A DNA stretch of 14,632 nt from positions 1 to 14,632 of the forward strand of contig CAZJBP010000096.1 in the NCBI GenBank assembly GCA_964544115.1, written 5' to 3'. The translations under genes were made by a program, and so were the position numbers. Source of the stretch: CAZJBP01 sp964544115. Its GTDB lineage: Bacteria; Verrucomicrobiota; Kiritimatiellia; UBA8416; JADHWI01. Shown here piece after piece: positions 1 to 6,736 of this stretch (within the stretch, counting starts at the first letter, position 1; every line of letters starts with the position of its first letter). A model generated the notes under the pieces. That model did not search any database and was not told where the DNA came from. It saw only the letters and a program-made list of their open reading frames with translations.

Positions 1-247
1 TATCGTGGAGGCGTGCCGCGTGGCGAACGTCTTGACGCCGTTGACGGCCTTCATCGTGGTCGAGAACTCCGCCCAGTGGCGAATGCTGGAGCAGAAGGAG
101 AGGCAGAAACTAAAGAACGCGGACGCGCTTGACGTCCCGAAAGCGTCGGCGCCGCCAACCGCTCTTCTCGTCGCGGGCCTGGCCGCTGCCTGGGCGTGCC
201 GTCATCTCGCCAGACGGTTCTCGACACGCGCCGCCGACCGGTCCTAG
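1..247 (+). CDS. C-terminal fragment of a VIT-domain-like protein with a PEP-CTERM-like tail (partial)
   Basis: This is the 3' end of a gene that starts left of the window; the frame is open from base 2 and ends at TAG 245-247. The segment LTPLTAFIVVENSAQW resembles the end of VIT/von Willebrand-type proteins, where a 'TP.tsfiVvE' strand is followed by a short charged helix. Then comes a short Pro-rich stretch (ASAPPTA), a hydrophobic segment of about 15 residues (LLVAGLAAAWAC) and an Arg-rich end. That order of Pro motif, hydrophobic helix and basic tail is the architecture of exosortase-type sorting signals, although no canonical PEP or MSEP motif is visible. An internal GTG at position 5 could be read as a start, but the homology-like segment begins immediately after it, so a truncated protein is more likely. 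The family call is by recall of sequence pattern. The alternative is simply a single C-terminal membrane anchor. Confidence 0.5.
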   Translation, partial: IVEACRVANVLTPLTAFIVVENSAQWRMLEQKERQKLKNADALDVPKASAPPTALLVAGLAAAWACRHLARRFSTRAADRS

Positions 248-250
248 GAT
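221..250 (+). promoter_or_regulatory. Candidate promoter for the pot operon
   Basis: TCGACA at 221-226 and TAGGAT at 245-250 are spaced 18 bases apart, a weak sigma-70-like arrangement overlapping the stop codon of the upstream gene. A perfect 12-base palindrome, CCCCGCGCGGGG, follows at 255-266 and could be an operator or simply GC-rich sequence. Only 53 bases separate the upstream stop from the potA start, so read-through from the upstream gene is an alternative. Confidence 0.28.
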
Positions 251-300
251 TCGTCCCCGCGCGGGGTTGAGTGCGCTTCTCTCCCGCGGGTGGAGGGGCG

Positions 301-1476
301 ATGTCATCGTTTCTGGTCTTCGAGAACGTGGTCAAGCGCTTCGGGTCGGTGACGGCGGTGGACAACGTGTCGCTGACCGTCGAGCGCGGCGAGATCTTTT
401 CGCTGCTGGGGCCCAGCGGGTGCGGCAAGACCACGCTGCTTCGCATCCTGGCCGGGTTCGAGGAGCCGGATGCCGGGCGGGTCTTTCTGGACGGCGTGGA
501 TATCACCGGGCTTCCGCCCAACCAGCGCAAGGTCAACACGATCTTTCAGAACTACGCGCTGTTTCCGCACCTGACGGTCCGGGATAACATCGCCTTCGGC
601 CTGCAGATTGCCCGCCTGCCGCGCAAGGCGGTGGACGACGAGGTGGACCGGATGCTGGCGCTGATCCAGATGCAGGACCAGGCGCACAAGAAGCCGCACC
701 AGATCAGCGGCGGGCAGAAGCAGCGCGTGGCCATCGCCCGCGCGCTCGTGCTCAAGCCGCGCGTCCTGCTCCTCGACGAGCCGCTGGCCGCGCTGGATCT
801 CAAGCTGCGCCAGCGCATGTTGATCGAGCTGGACCAGATTCACGACGACGTGGGCATCACCTTTGTCTACGTCACGCACGACCAGGGGGAGGCGATGAGC
901 CTCAGCGACCGCATCGCCGTCATGGATCGCGGCCGCATCGAGCAGGTGGGCACGCCGGGGCAGGTGTACGAGGCGCCGACCAGCAGCTTCGTGGCCGCGT
1001 TCATCGGCGATACGAACTTCTTTGAAGGGGTGGCGGGGGAGGAACTGCCGGGCGACCGCATTCGGCTGCATATCGAGGGGTTTGCCGACGTGGTCTGCTT
1101 CAACGACAACAAGATCCAGCCCGGCAACCCGGTCTTCGTGAGCGTGCGCCCGGAGAAGTTCTCCATCCATCGCGAGCCGCCGGCGGACAAGCCACTGCAC
1201 AACGTGTTCCGCGGGCGCGTCGAGGACGTCATCTATCTCGGGGCGCACACCAAGTACTGGGTGAGGGTGGGGGAGTATCGCCTGGCCGTTGACCAGCAGC
1301 ACAGCCGGTTCCTGCTGGACCAGCGTCCCATCCGCTGGCAGGACGACGTCTGGCTCTCCTGGCACGCGGACGACGGCTACATGCTCGAACGGTACCGCGA
1401 GGCGGACGAACGGATGATCGAACCGGTCGATGCCCCGCCGGGAGCCGGGGGCGACGGCATGGCGGAGGGTCGATGA
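301..1476 (+). CDS. potA: Polyamine ABC transporter ATP-binding protein (PotA-like)
   Basis: This is the cytoplasmic ATPase that powers uptake of spermidine/putrescine-type substrates through the PotB/PotC channel. The 391-residue product has a complete nucleotide-binding domain: Walker A GPSGCGKTT (37-45), Q-loop Gln83, signature ISGGQ (136-140), Walker B with LLLDEP (Glu160) and the switch His193 in VTHDQ. The C-terminal third (about 240-365) is a TOBE-like regulatory domain with the VSVRPEK motif typical of the PotA/CysA/UgpC group. The ATG at 301 is preferred because GGAGG lies at 292-296; an upstream in-frame GTG at 271 has no comparable site and would add ten residues not typical of the family. 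The stop overlaps the potB start as ATGA. Sequence alone leaves some room for a related substrate (PotG, or a thiamine/iron-type ATPase), but the linked permeases and binding protein support polyamines. Confidence 0.93.
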   Translation: MSSFLVFENVVKRFGSVTAVDNVSLTVERGEIFSLLGPSGCGKTTLLRILAGFEEPDAGRVFLDGVDITGLPPNQRKVNTIFQNYALFPHLTVRDNIAFGLQIARLPRKAVDDEVDRMLALIQMQDQAHKKPHQISGGQKQRVAIARALVLKPRVLLLDEPLAALDLKLRQRMLIELDQIHDDVGITFVYVTHDQGEAMSLSDRIAVMDRGRIEQVGTPGQVYEAPTSSFVAAFIGDTNFFEGVAGEELPGDRIRLHIEGFADVVCFNDNKIQPGNPVFVSVRPEKFSIHREPPADKPLHNVFRGRVEDVIYLGAHTKYWVRVGEYRLAVDQQHSRFLLDQRPIRWQDDVWLSWHADDGYMLERYREADERMIEPVDAPPGAGGDGMAEGR

Positions 1477-2345
1477 ACAGGAACCGACGGCGTCAGCGGG
1501 CGGAGTGGGCCATTACGCTGCCCTCGCTGGCCTGGCTGACGATCCTGTTCGTCGTGCCGACGGCCATCGTCTTCGCGGTGGCGTTCAGGCCCTCCGATCC
1601 CTACGGCGGCATCGGCGCCGGATGGACGCTGGCGACACTGCGCGGCCTCGGTAACCCCAGCTATCCCGGGATCATCTGGCGCACGCTGTGGCTGAGCGTC
1701 CTGACGACCGTCGCGTGCGTGGCCCTCGCCACGCCCGTGGCCTACTGCATGGCGAAGGCGCCCCCGCGCTGGCGACAGCGGCTGCTGCTTCTGGTGATCG
1801 TTCCGTTCTGGACGAGTTTCCTGATCCGCGTGTTTGCGTGGAAGGTCATCCTGCACCCCGACGGCGCGGTCAAGCACGCGGTCGAGTGGCTGGGTCTGGC
1901 CGAGCGCGGGACGCCCCTCCTGTACTGTCCCGGCGCCGTGCTCCTGGTCATGGTCTACACGTTCCTGCCGTTCGCCATCCTTCCGATCTACGCGGCTGCG
2001 GAGAAGTTCGACTTCGCGCTGGTGGAGGCCGCCCGCGACCTCGGCGCCCGACCGATCCAGGCGTTTCTCCGGGTGTTTGTTCCCGGCGTCCGTCGCGGCC
2101 TGCTGACCGCGCTTCTGATGGTGCTGATCCCCGCCCTGGGTTCATACGTCATTCCCGACCTGGTCGGCGGACCCGACAGCGAGATGCTGGGAAACAAGAT
2201 TGCGCAGCGGACGTTTGTTGACCGCAACCTGCCTCATGCCAGCGCCCTCTCGGCGTTGCTGATGGTGGCGGTTCTCCTGCCGCTGGCGGCCATGTGGGGG
2301 CTGCAGCGCAGTCGCGGCGCGCCGGCCGTGAAGGAGCCTTCGTGA
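1473..2345 (+). CDS. potB: Polyamine ABC transporter permease, PotB-like
   Basis: This inner-membrane permease forms half of the polyamine channel. The 290 residues contain six hydrophobic segments, at roughly 11-33, 70-92, 104-126, 150-172, 208-232 and 258-280. The cytoplasmic EAA loop, VEAARDLGARP followed by the conserved Gly of FVPG, contacts the ATPase. The ATG at 1473 overlaps the potA stop (ATGA) and has GGAGGG just upstream, so translation is probably coupled. The length and the segment FLIRVFAWKVIL are typical of the PotB/PotH subfamily, which precedes PotC in classical potABCD operons. No lesion is visible. PotH is the only serious alternative name. Confidence 0.9.
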   Translation: MNRNRRRQRAEWAITLPSLAWLTILFVVPTAIVFAVAFRPSDPYGGIGAGWTLATLRGLGNPSYPGIIWRTLWLSVLTTVACVALATPVAYCMAKAPPRWRQRLLLLVIVPFWTSFLIRVFAWKVILHPDGAVKHAVEWLGLAERGTPLLYCPGAVLLVMVYTFLPFAILPIYAAAEKFDFALVEAARDLGARPIQAFLRVFVPGVRRGLLTALLMVLIPALGSYVIPDLVGGPDSEMLGNKIAQRTFVDRNLPHASALSALLMVAVLLPLAAMWGLQRSRGAPAVKEPS

Positions 2346-3121
2346 AGCACAGCCGTTTTCCCCTCGTGGTGACCCTGGCCGTGCTGGCCTTTCTGTACCT
2401 GCCGATCCTGGTCCTCGTGGCGCATTCGTTCAACGCCTCGCGCTTCGGCGGCGGATGGGGCGGCTTCTCGCTGCAGTGGTATGCCAAGCTCTTCCGCCAG
2501 GGGGATATCTGGCACGCCCTTCAGAACACGCTGCTGATCGCCGTGGGGGCCACGGGGGTCTCTGCGGTGCTTGGAACGACCGCGGCCTTTGCGCTCCACC
2601 GCTACTCCGGCCGCCTGCAGCGCGTGCACTACAGCCTGATCTACACGCCATTGGTCGTGCCGGAGATCCTGATGGGCATCAGCCTGCTGCTGTTCTTCGT
2701 GGCCCTCGGTGTGGACCTGGGGCTGGGGACGATCTTCCTGGCGCACGTGACGTTCTGCATCAGCTACGTGGCCATGGTGGTGCTGGCCCGGCTGCAGGAC
2801 TTCGATTTCTCGGTGATGGAGGCGGCCCGTGATCTGGGGGCGGACTCCTGGACGGCGACGCGGCGAGTCCTGCTGCCGCTGCTGGCGCCGGGCATCGCGG
2901 CTGGATCCCTGCTCGCCTTTACGCTCTCCATCGACGATTTTGTCGTCTCGTTCTTCGTTGCCGGCCCGGGAGCGACGACCCTGCCGATCCGCATCTACAG
3001 CATGATCAAGCATGGCTCGCCGCCGCTGATTAACGCGTTGTCATCCCTGTTGTTGCTGGTTACATTCGTGGCCGTCGGGCTGAGCCAACGTCTGACGCGC
3101 AGGGGAGGGACTGGATCATGA
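2342..3121 (+). CDS. potC: Polyamine ABC transporter permease, PotC-like
   Basis: This is the second membrane permease of the polyamine importer, paired with PotB. The start chosen is GTG at 2342, which overlaps the potB stop as GTGA and has AAGGAG about six bases upstream. The frame also extends further upstream inside potB, but that extension lacks permease character. The resulting 259 residues match the usual PotC length. Six hydrophobic segments are visible, starting with LVVTLAVLAFLYLPILVLVA near the N-terminus. The EAA loop reads MEAARDLGADSW with the conserved Gly in APGI. The motif TLSIDDFVVSFF near residue 200 is characteristic of PotC/PotI. The stop overlaps the potD start as ATGA. 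Confidence 0.9.
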   Translation: MKHSRFPLVVTLAVLAFLYLPILVLVAHSFNASRFGGGWGGFSLQWYAKLFRQGDIWHALQNTLLIAVGATGVSAVLGTTAAFALHRYSGRLQRVHYSLIYTPLVVPEILMGISLLLFFVALGVDLGLGTIFLAHVTFCISYVAMVVLARLQDFDFSVMEAARDLGADSWTATRRVLLPLLAPGIAAGSLLAFTLSIDDFVVSFFVAGPGATTLPIRIYSMIKHGSPPLINALSSLLLLVTFVAVGLSQRLTRRGGTGS

Positions 3122-4149
3122 GGCGCATGGGATGGTTGCTGTTGGGAGTGTGGGTGGCGGCGGGAACCGGATGTCTCAAGTCGCCGCCCTCGCTGCATGT
3201 GTACACGTGGGCCGACTACATCAAGCCGGAGCTCGTCGCGCAGTTTGAGAAGGCCCAAGGCTGCAAGGTGGTCATCGACACCTTCGACTCCAATGAGGCC
3301 ATGTACGCGAAGCTCAAGGCCGGGGCAACCGGCTACGATCTGCTGACCCCCTCCAGCTACATGGTGAAGCTGATGGTCGGGCAGGGCATGCTTCAGCCGC
3401 TCCAGGGCGCGAAGCTGCCCAACCGGCGCAACGTGGACCCCGAATATCTGAAGATCGCCCTCGATCCGACGATGGAATACAGCGTCCCCTACATGGTCAC
3501 GTACACGGGCCTGGCCTATCTGAAGAGCCGGGTGAAGGACGTCGATCCGAGCTGGTCTGTTCTGGATCGGCCCGACGTCAAGTCCCGGACCACCATGCTC
3601 AACGACATGCGCGAAACCATCGGGGCCGGGCTGAAATTCCTCGGTTACAGCCTGAACACAACCAATACCGAAGAGCTGGCCAAGGCGCGCGACGTGGTGT
3701 TGCGGTGGAAACAGAACCTCGCGAAGTTTGAGAACGAGCAGTACAAGACGGGGCTCGCTTCCGGGGAGTTCCTGCTGGTGCACGGCTACAGCGGGGATAT
3801 CCTCCAGGTTCAGTCGGAGAACGACGACATCGCGTTCATGCTTCCGAAGGAGGGGTTCTCCGTGTCCTGCGACGACCTGGTCATCCCGAAGGACGCGAAG
3901 CAGGTGGACCTGGCCCACGCCTTCATCAATTTTCTTCACGACCCGGACGTGGCGGCGGAGAACATGGAATTTATCCAGTACCTCTGCCCCAACGCGGCGG
4001 CCTACGGGAAGATGAGCGAGGCCGCCCGTCAGAACCCCGCCATCTTTCCGCCCCCGGAGGTGCGCGCCAAGGGTGAGATGATTCGCGACCTGGGCGCCGA
4101 CAACGCGAAGTACACGCGCGTCTGGGACGAAATCAAGGCCGGCAACTGA
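3118..4149 (+). CDS. potD: Polyamine-binding lipoprotein, PotD-like
   Basis: This extracytoplasmic substrate-binding protein captures the polyamine and delivers it to PotB/PotC. The 343 residues start with a short basic-hydrophobic signal ending at Cys19 (AAGTGC), a plausible though not ideal lipobox. The fold is that of the PotD/PotF group: YTWADYI at the mature N-terminus, TPSSYMV in the first lobe, LNDMRETIGAGL holding the Asp/Glu pair that binds the amines, and YTRVWDEIKAG at the end. Compared with E. coli PotD as I recall it, the binding Trp229 aligns with His (HGYSGD) and Trp255 with Ser in PKEGFSVSCDD, while Asp257 is kept. Substrate preference may therefore differ. The start overlaps the potC stop (ATGA), with GGGAGGG upstream. 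Its last 17 bases overlap the convergent mutase gene. Confidence 0.9.
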   Translation: MRRMGWLLLGVWVAAGTGCLKSPPSLHVYTWADYIKPELVAQFEKAQGCKVVIDTFDSNEAMYAKLKAGATGYDLLTPSSYMVKLMVGQGMLQPLQGAKLPNRRNVDPEYLKIALDPTMEYSVPYMVTYTGLAYLKSRVKDVDPSWSVLDRPDVKSRTTMLNDMRETIGAGLKFLGYSLNTTNTEELAKARDVVLRWKQNLAKFENEQYKTGLASGEFLLVHGYSGDILQVQSENDDIAFMLPKEGFSVSCDDLVIPKDAKQVDLAHAFINFLHDPDVAAENMEFIQYLCPNAAAYGKMSEAARQNPAIFPPPEVRAKGEMIRDLGADNAKYTRVWDEIKAGN

Positions 4150-5374
4150 GGCGTTGGGGGCCGAACAGCAGATCCATCAGGTCCGAGCCCTTCATGGCTC
4201 CCAGGCTGCCGCCGGGGCACGAGAACTCATCGAAGACCCGGACGGTGTCCGGCGCCACGCCCCGCATGCGCACCGCCACCGGCACTGGCGTGCGCGTGTG
4301 CTTGCCCAGTGCGATCGGGACGGGGTGATCGGGAAGGACCGCCGCGTTGACGTCCGGACCGATGGCGTCCAGCACGCACCCGACGATGCGCCGGTCGAAC
4401 TCCTCGATGGTCTTCAGTTTCAGCTCCAGATTCTGCTCGTGCGATACCTCGTCGATGGCCTCGAGGTGCAGATAGACAAAATCATGGGTCTTGATGGCCT
4501 CGATGGCCGCCTGGGCCTTGCCCTCGTAATTGGTGTCGATGTATCCCGTTGCCCCGGGCACGACGAGGGCGTCCATGCCCAGCGCCCGGCCGAGCCCGAC
4601 GATGACGTCCACGGCTGAGATGACGGCAGACGTGATGCCGTAGCGGTCCTGAAGCGTCCGCATGCTCCCGCCGCGTCCGCCGTTCCACGGCCACACGCCG
4701 TTGGCCGGACGCTTGCCTTCGTGTGCGCGGCGGAGGTTGACTGGGGCGCGGGTCAGGACGGCGGGGGCCTCCCGCATGAGCCTGCACAGCAGGGCGGCGG
4801 TGGCCTCGGCCTCGGGTGTGCGTGCGCGGGGCAGGTGGTCTTCGACGCGGTTGCCCTGGTTGTCGTCGGGCTTTTCGGTCGCCACATCGGCCGAGTACTC
4901 CGGGCCCTTGAGCACGAGCAGGCTGCGGTAGCTCACCCCGGGATGGAATCGCACTGTGGACGAACCGAAGTGGCGGTTCATCTCTTCGACGAGGACGTTG
5001 GCATCGGCCGGGTCGATATGCCCCCCGGAGTAGTCGAGAAGAACACCCTCTTCGACCGTGACCAGGTTCATCCGGAACGCAATCTCGTCGGCCCCGAGTT
5101 TCAGCCCGCGTCCGGCGGCTTCGAGCGGCCCTCGGCCGCAGTACTCTGCGGCGAGGTCGCACCCCAGGACCGACATGTTCGCGACTTCGCTGCTGGTCGG
5201 GAAACCCGGAGGGAGGGTAAGGAGGGTTCCGCAGCGGCCGTCCCGGGCCAGGGAGTCCATGGCCGGTGTGCGCGCGGCCTGCAGGGGCGTTCGCCCTCCC
5301 AGCGCCGGCACGGCTTCATCAGCCATTCCGTCACCCAGGAAGATGATAGTCTTGTTCGGCCGCATGAGGGGCAT
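4133..5374 (-). CDS. apgM: Cofactor-independent phosphoglycerate mutase, ApgM family
   Basis: This enzyme interconverts 3-phosphoglycerate and 2-phosphoglycerate in the cytoplasm without 2,3-bisphosphoglycerate. The 413-residue protein, the usual size for the archaeal/bacterial ApgM type, belongs to the alkaline phosphatase superfamily. The N-terminal FLGDGMADE carries metal-binding Asp15, and PTSSEVANMSVLG carries the nucleophile, most likely Ser62. In the C-terminal part HLEAIDEVSHE, LPDHPVP and GKHTRTPVPV provide the Asp/His metal ligands. It is monocistronic here, divergent from the kinase gene at 5519 and convergent with potD, which it overlaps by 17 bases. Neither the ATG at 5374 nor the in-frame ATG at 5365 has a clear ribosome-binding site, so the start is uncertain by three codons. 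The family can be confused with phosphonopyruvate decarboxylase-related proteins, but the motifs favour the mutase. Confidence 0.9.
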   Translation of the reverse strand: MPLMRPNKTIIFLGDGMADEAVPALGGRTPLQAARTPAMDSLARDGRCGTLLTLPPGFPTSSEVANMSVLGCDLAAEYCGRGPLEAAGRGLKLGADEIAFRMNLVTVEEGVLLDYSGGHIDPADANVLVEEMNRHFGSSTVRFHPGVSYRSLLVLKGPEYSADVATEKPDDNQGNRVEDHLPRARTPEAEATAALLCRLMREAPAVLTRAPVNLRRAHEGKRPANGVWPWNGGRGGSMRTLQDRYGITSAVISAVDVIVGLGRALGMDALVVPGATGYIDTNYEGKAQAAIEAIKTHDFVYLHLEAIDEVSHEQNLELKLKTIEEFDRRIVGCVLDAIGPDVNAAVLPDHPVPIALGKHTRTPVPVAVRMRGVAPDTVRVFDEFSCPGGSLGAMKGSDLMDLLFGPQRLSCRP

Positions 5375-5432
5375 GTTGCCAGAGTGGCGCAGAAGCTGTC
5401 AATCTGAGCGCGCTGCTGTCGGCCAATCGGTC

Positions 5433-5460
5433 TTGACCTTTGGGCCGGTGAGGTTAGGCT
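5433..5460 (+). promoter_or_regulatory. Candidate sigma-70-type promoter for the kinase-panC operon
   Basis: TTGACC at 5433-5438 and TAGGCT at 5455-5460 are separated by 16 bases within the 144-base divergent gap between apgM and the kinase gene. The -35 matches the consensus at five of six positions and the -10 is weaker. It lies about 58 bases before the ATG at 5519. This is the best promoter-like sequence in the window. Confidence 0.4.
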
Positions 5461-5518
5461 ACGGCTGGAAGGGGCAAGCCGGTGACACTGAGGCCAGCAA
5501 CGGTGACGGGGGGGCGCG

Positions 5519-6736
5519 ATGCGACCGCGTGACGGTGACAGCTACTCGTTGCCGACGGCTGACCAGTTGGCCACGCTCAGGGCTGTCCTGGGGCGGGTCG
5601 GCCACGACCTGAGCAACCTCGTGACCCCTTTGGTCGCCTATCCGCCCCTGCTGAGGATGGATATGCCGGTCGGGTCGAAGAGCGGCGAGTTGATCGACGC
5701 CATGGAGCAGACCGCGCAGGACATTGTCGGGGTCGCGCGACAGATGCTGGATTTCTCCGCCTGCGGCGAGTTCGAGCGGCAGCCGGTTGAACTCGGGGAT
5801 ATGGCGAGAATGGTCAGCAGCGAACTCGCCAAGTCACTCCCCGCCGGGATCCGTGCTCATGTGGAGGTCAAGGATGAAGGCCTGACCATCAGTGGGAGCC
5901 ATGAGAAACTGGGGCGGTGCCTGCGCCGTCTTTGGGCCAATGCGGTTGAGTCCATGCCGGCCGGCGGCGAGGTGACCGTTTCCGTGGCGCGCATGGAGTC
6001 CGCGTCTCCGCTGCGAACCCCCGGGGGAGGCGAGGCGCCGGCTGGAGCCTATGGCGTTATCGAGGTGCGTGACACGGGAAGCGGGATCGACCCGGCCGTG
6101 TTGCCGTCGGTGTTTATTCCGTTCTTCACCACGCGCCGTGACCGCCGGAAGAGGGGCGCCGGGCTGGGCTTGACGTATGTCCACGCGATTACGCAGGCCC
6201 ACGGTGGGTATGTTGATCTCGATTCAAAACTCGGTGAAGGAACCGGCGTCCGCATGCTCTTTCCTCTGAGCGACGCGGCGACCGCGCCGACGAGCGCTGC
6301 GACACGGCTCTCGCCAGCTGCCGCGTCGCCGGAAGTTCGCCGGTCAGCGGATTTCGGGCGGATTCTGGTGGTGGACGATGAGTCGTCGATTCGCGAGTCC
6401 TTCTCCATGCTGCTGAAATCGGCCCTGCCCGGGGTGCTCGTGGACCTGGCGGCGAACGGCGAAGAGGCGCTGGCGATGTTCGGAGAGGGCTGGCCCGCCG
6501 TGGTCGTCATGGATCTCTACATGCCCATCAAGGACGGGTACAGCGCGTTCATGGACATGCGGGAGCTGGCCCGCCGCGAAAGCCGGCAGATGCCGGCCGT
6601 GGTCTTTTGCACCGGCTATGCCCCCCCCCGCACGATCCGGGAAATCGTGTCGACGGACCAGCGGCATGTGCTGCTGCCGAAGCCCGTTAGCGCGCGCGAA
6701 CTGGTGGATGCCGTGAAGGCGCGGTTGACGCTATGA
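5519..6736 (+). CDS. Soluble hybrid histidine kinase with C-terminal receiver domain
   Basis: This is a two-component signalling protein predicted to autophosphorylate on His and pass phosphate to its own receiver. The 405 residues have no membrane segment and no obvious N-terminal sensor domain. The H-box is VGHDLSNL with His29. The ATPase domain has an N-box with Asn140 (WANAVESMP), a G1 box DTGSG at 184-188, an F-box FIPFFTT near 198-204 and a G2 box GAGLGL at 212-217. An Ala/Pro/Ser linker (about 250-275) leads to a complete receiver: Asp285/Asp286, phospho-acceptor Asp331 (VVMDLYMP), Thr364 and Lys387 (LPKPV). All catalytic residues appear intact. The site before the ATG is only a run of G. 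The stop overlaps the panC start as ATGA. A run of nine C at 6621-6629 lies in the receiver. Input signal and partner are unknown. Confidence 0.87.
   Translation: MRPRDGDSYSLPTADQLATLRAVLGRVGHDLSNLVTPLVAYPPLLRMDMPVGSKSGELIDAMEQTAQDIVGVARQMLDFSACGEFERQPVELGDMARMVSSELAKSLPAGIRAHVEVKDEGLTISGSHEKLGRCLRRLWANAVESMPAGGEVTVSVARMESASPLRTPGGGEAPAGAYGVIEVRDTGSGIDPAVLPSVFIPFFTTRRDRRKRGAGLGLTYVHAITQAHGGYVDLDSKLGEGTGVRMLFPLSDAATAPTSAATRLSPAAASPEVRRSADFGRILVVDDESSIRESFSMLLKSALPGVLVDLAANGEEALAMFGEGWPAVVVMDLYMPIKDGYSAFMDMRELARRESRQMPAVVFCTGYAPPRTIREIVSTDQRHVLLPKPVSARELVDAVKARLTL

Noticed and set aside
255..266. Palindrome CCCCGCGCGGGG as a transcription terminator
   Set aside because: It has no loop and no following T-run; in GC-rich sequence a 12-base palindrome of only C and G is weak evidence.
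304..1365. Long minus-strand open frame of 353 codons opposite potA
   Set aside because: It is a codon-bias shadow of potA: rich in Arg/Asp/Val/His, no domain, and potA itself has every ABC ATPase motif.
2234..3013. Minus-strand open frame of 259 codons opposite potC
   Set aside because: Shadow frame rich in Arg/Gln/His; potC on the other strand has membrane helices and the EAA loop.
4721..5407. Plus-strand open frame opposite apgM
   Set aside because: Antisense shadow in a GC-rich gene; the minus-strand mutase has clear catalytic motifs.
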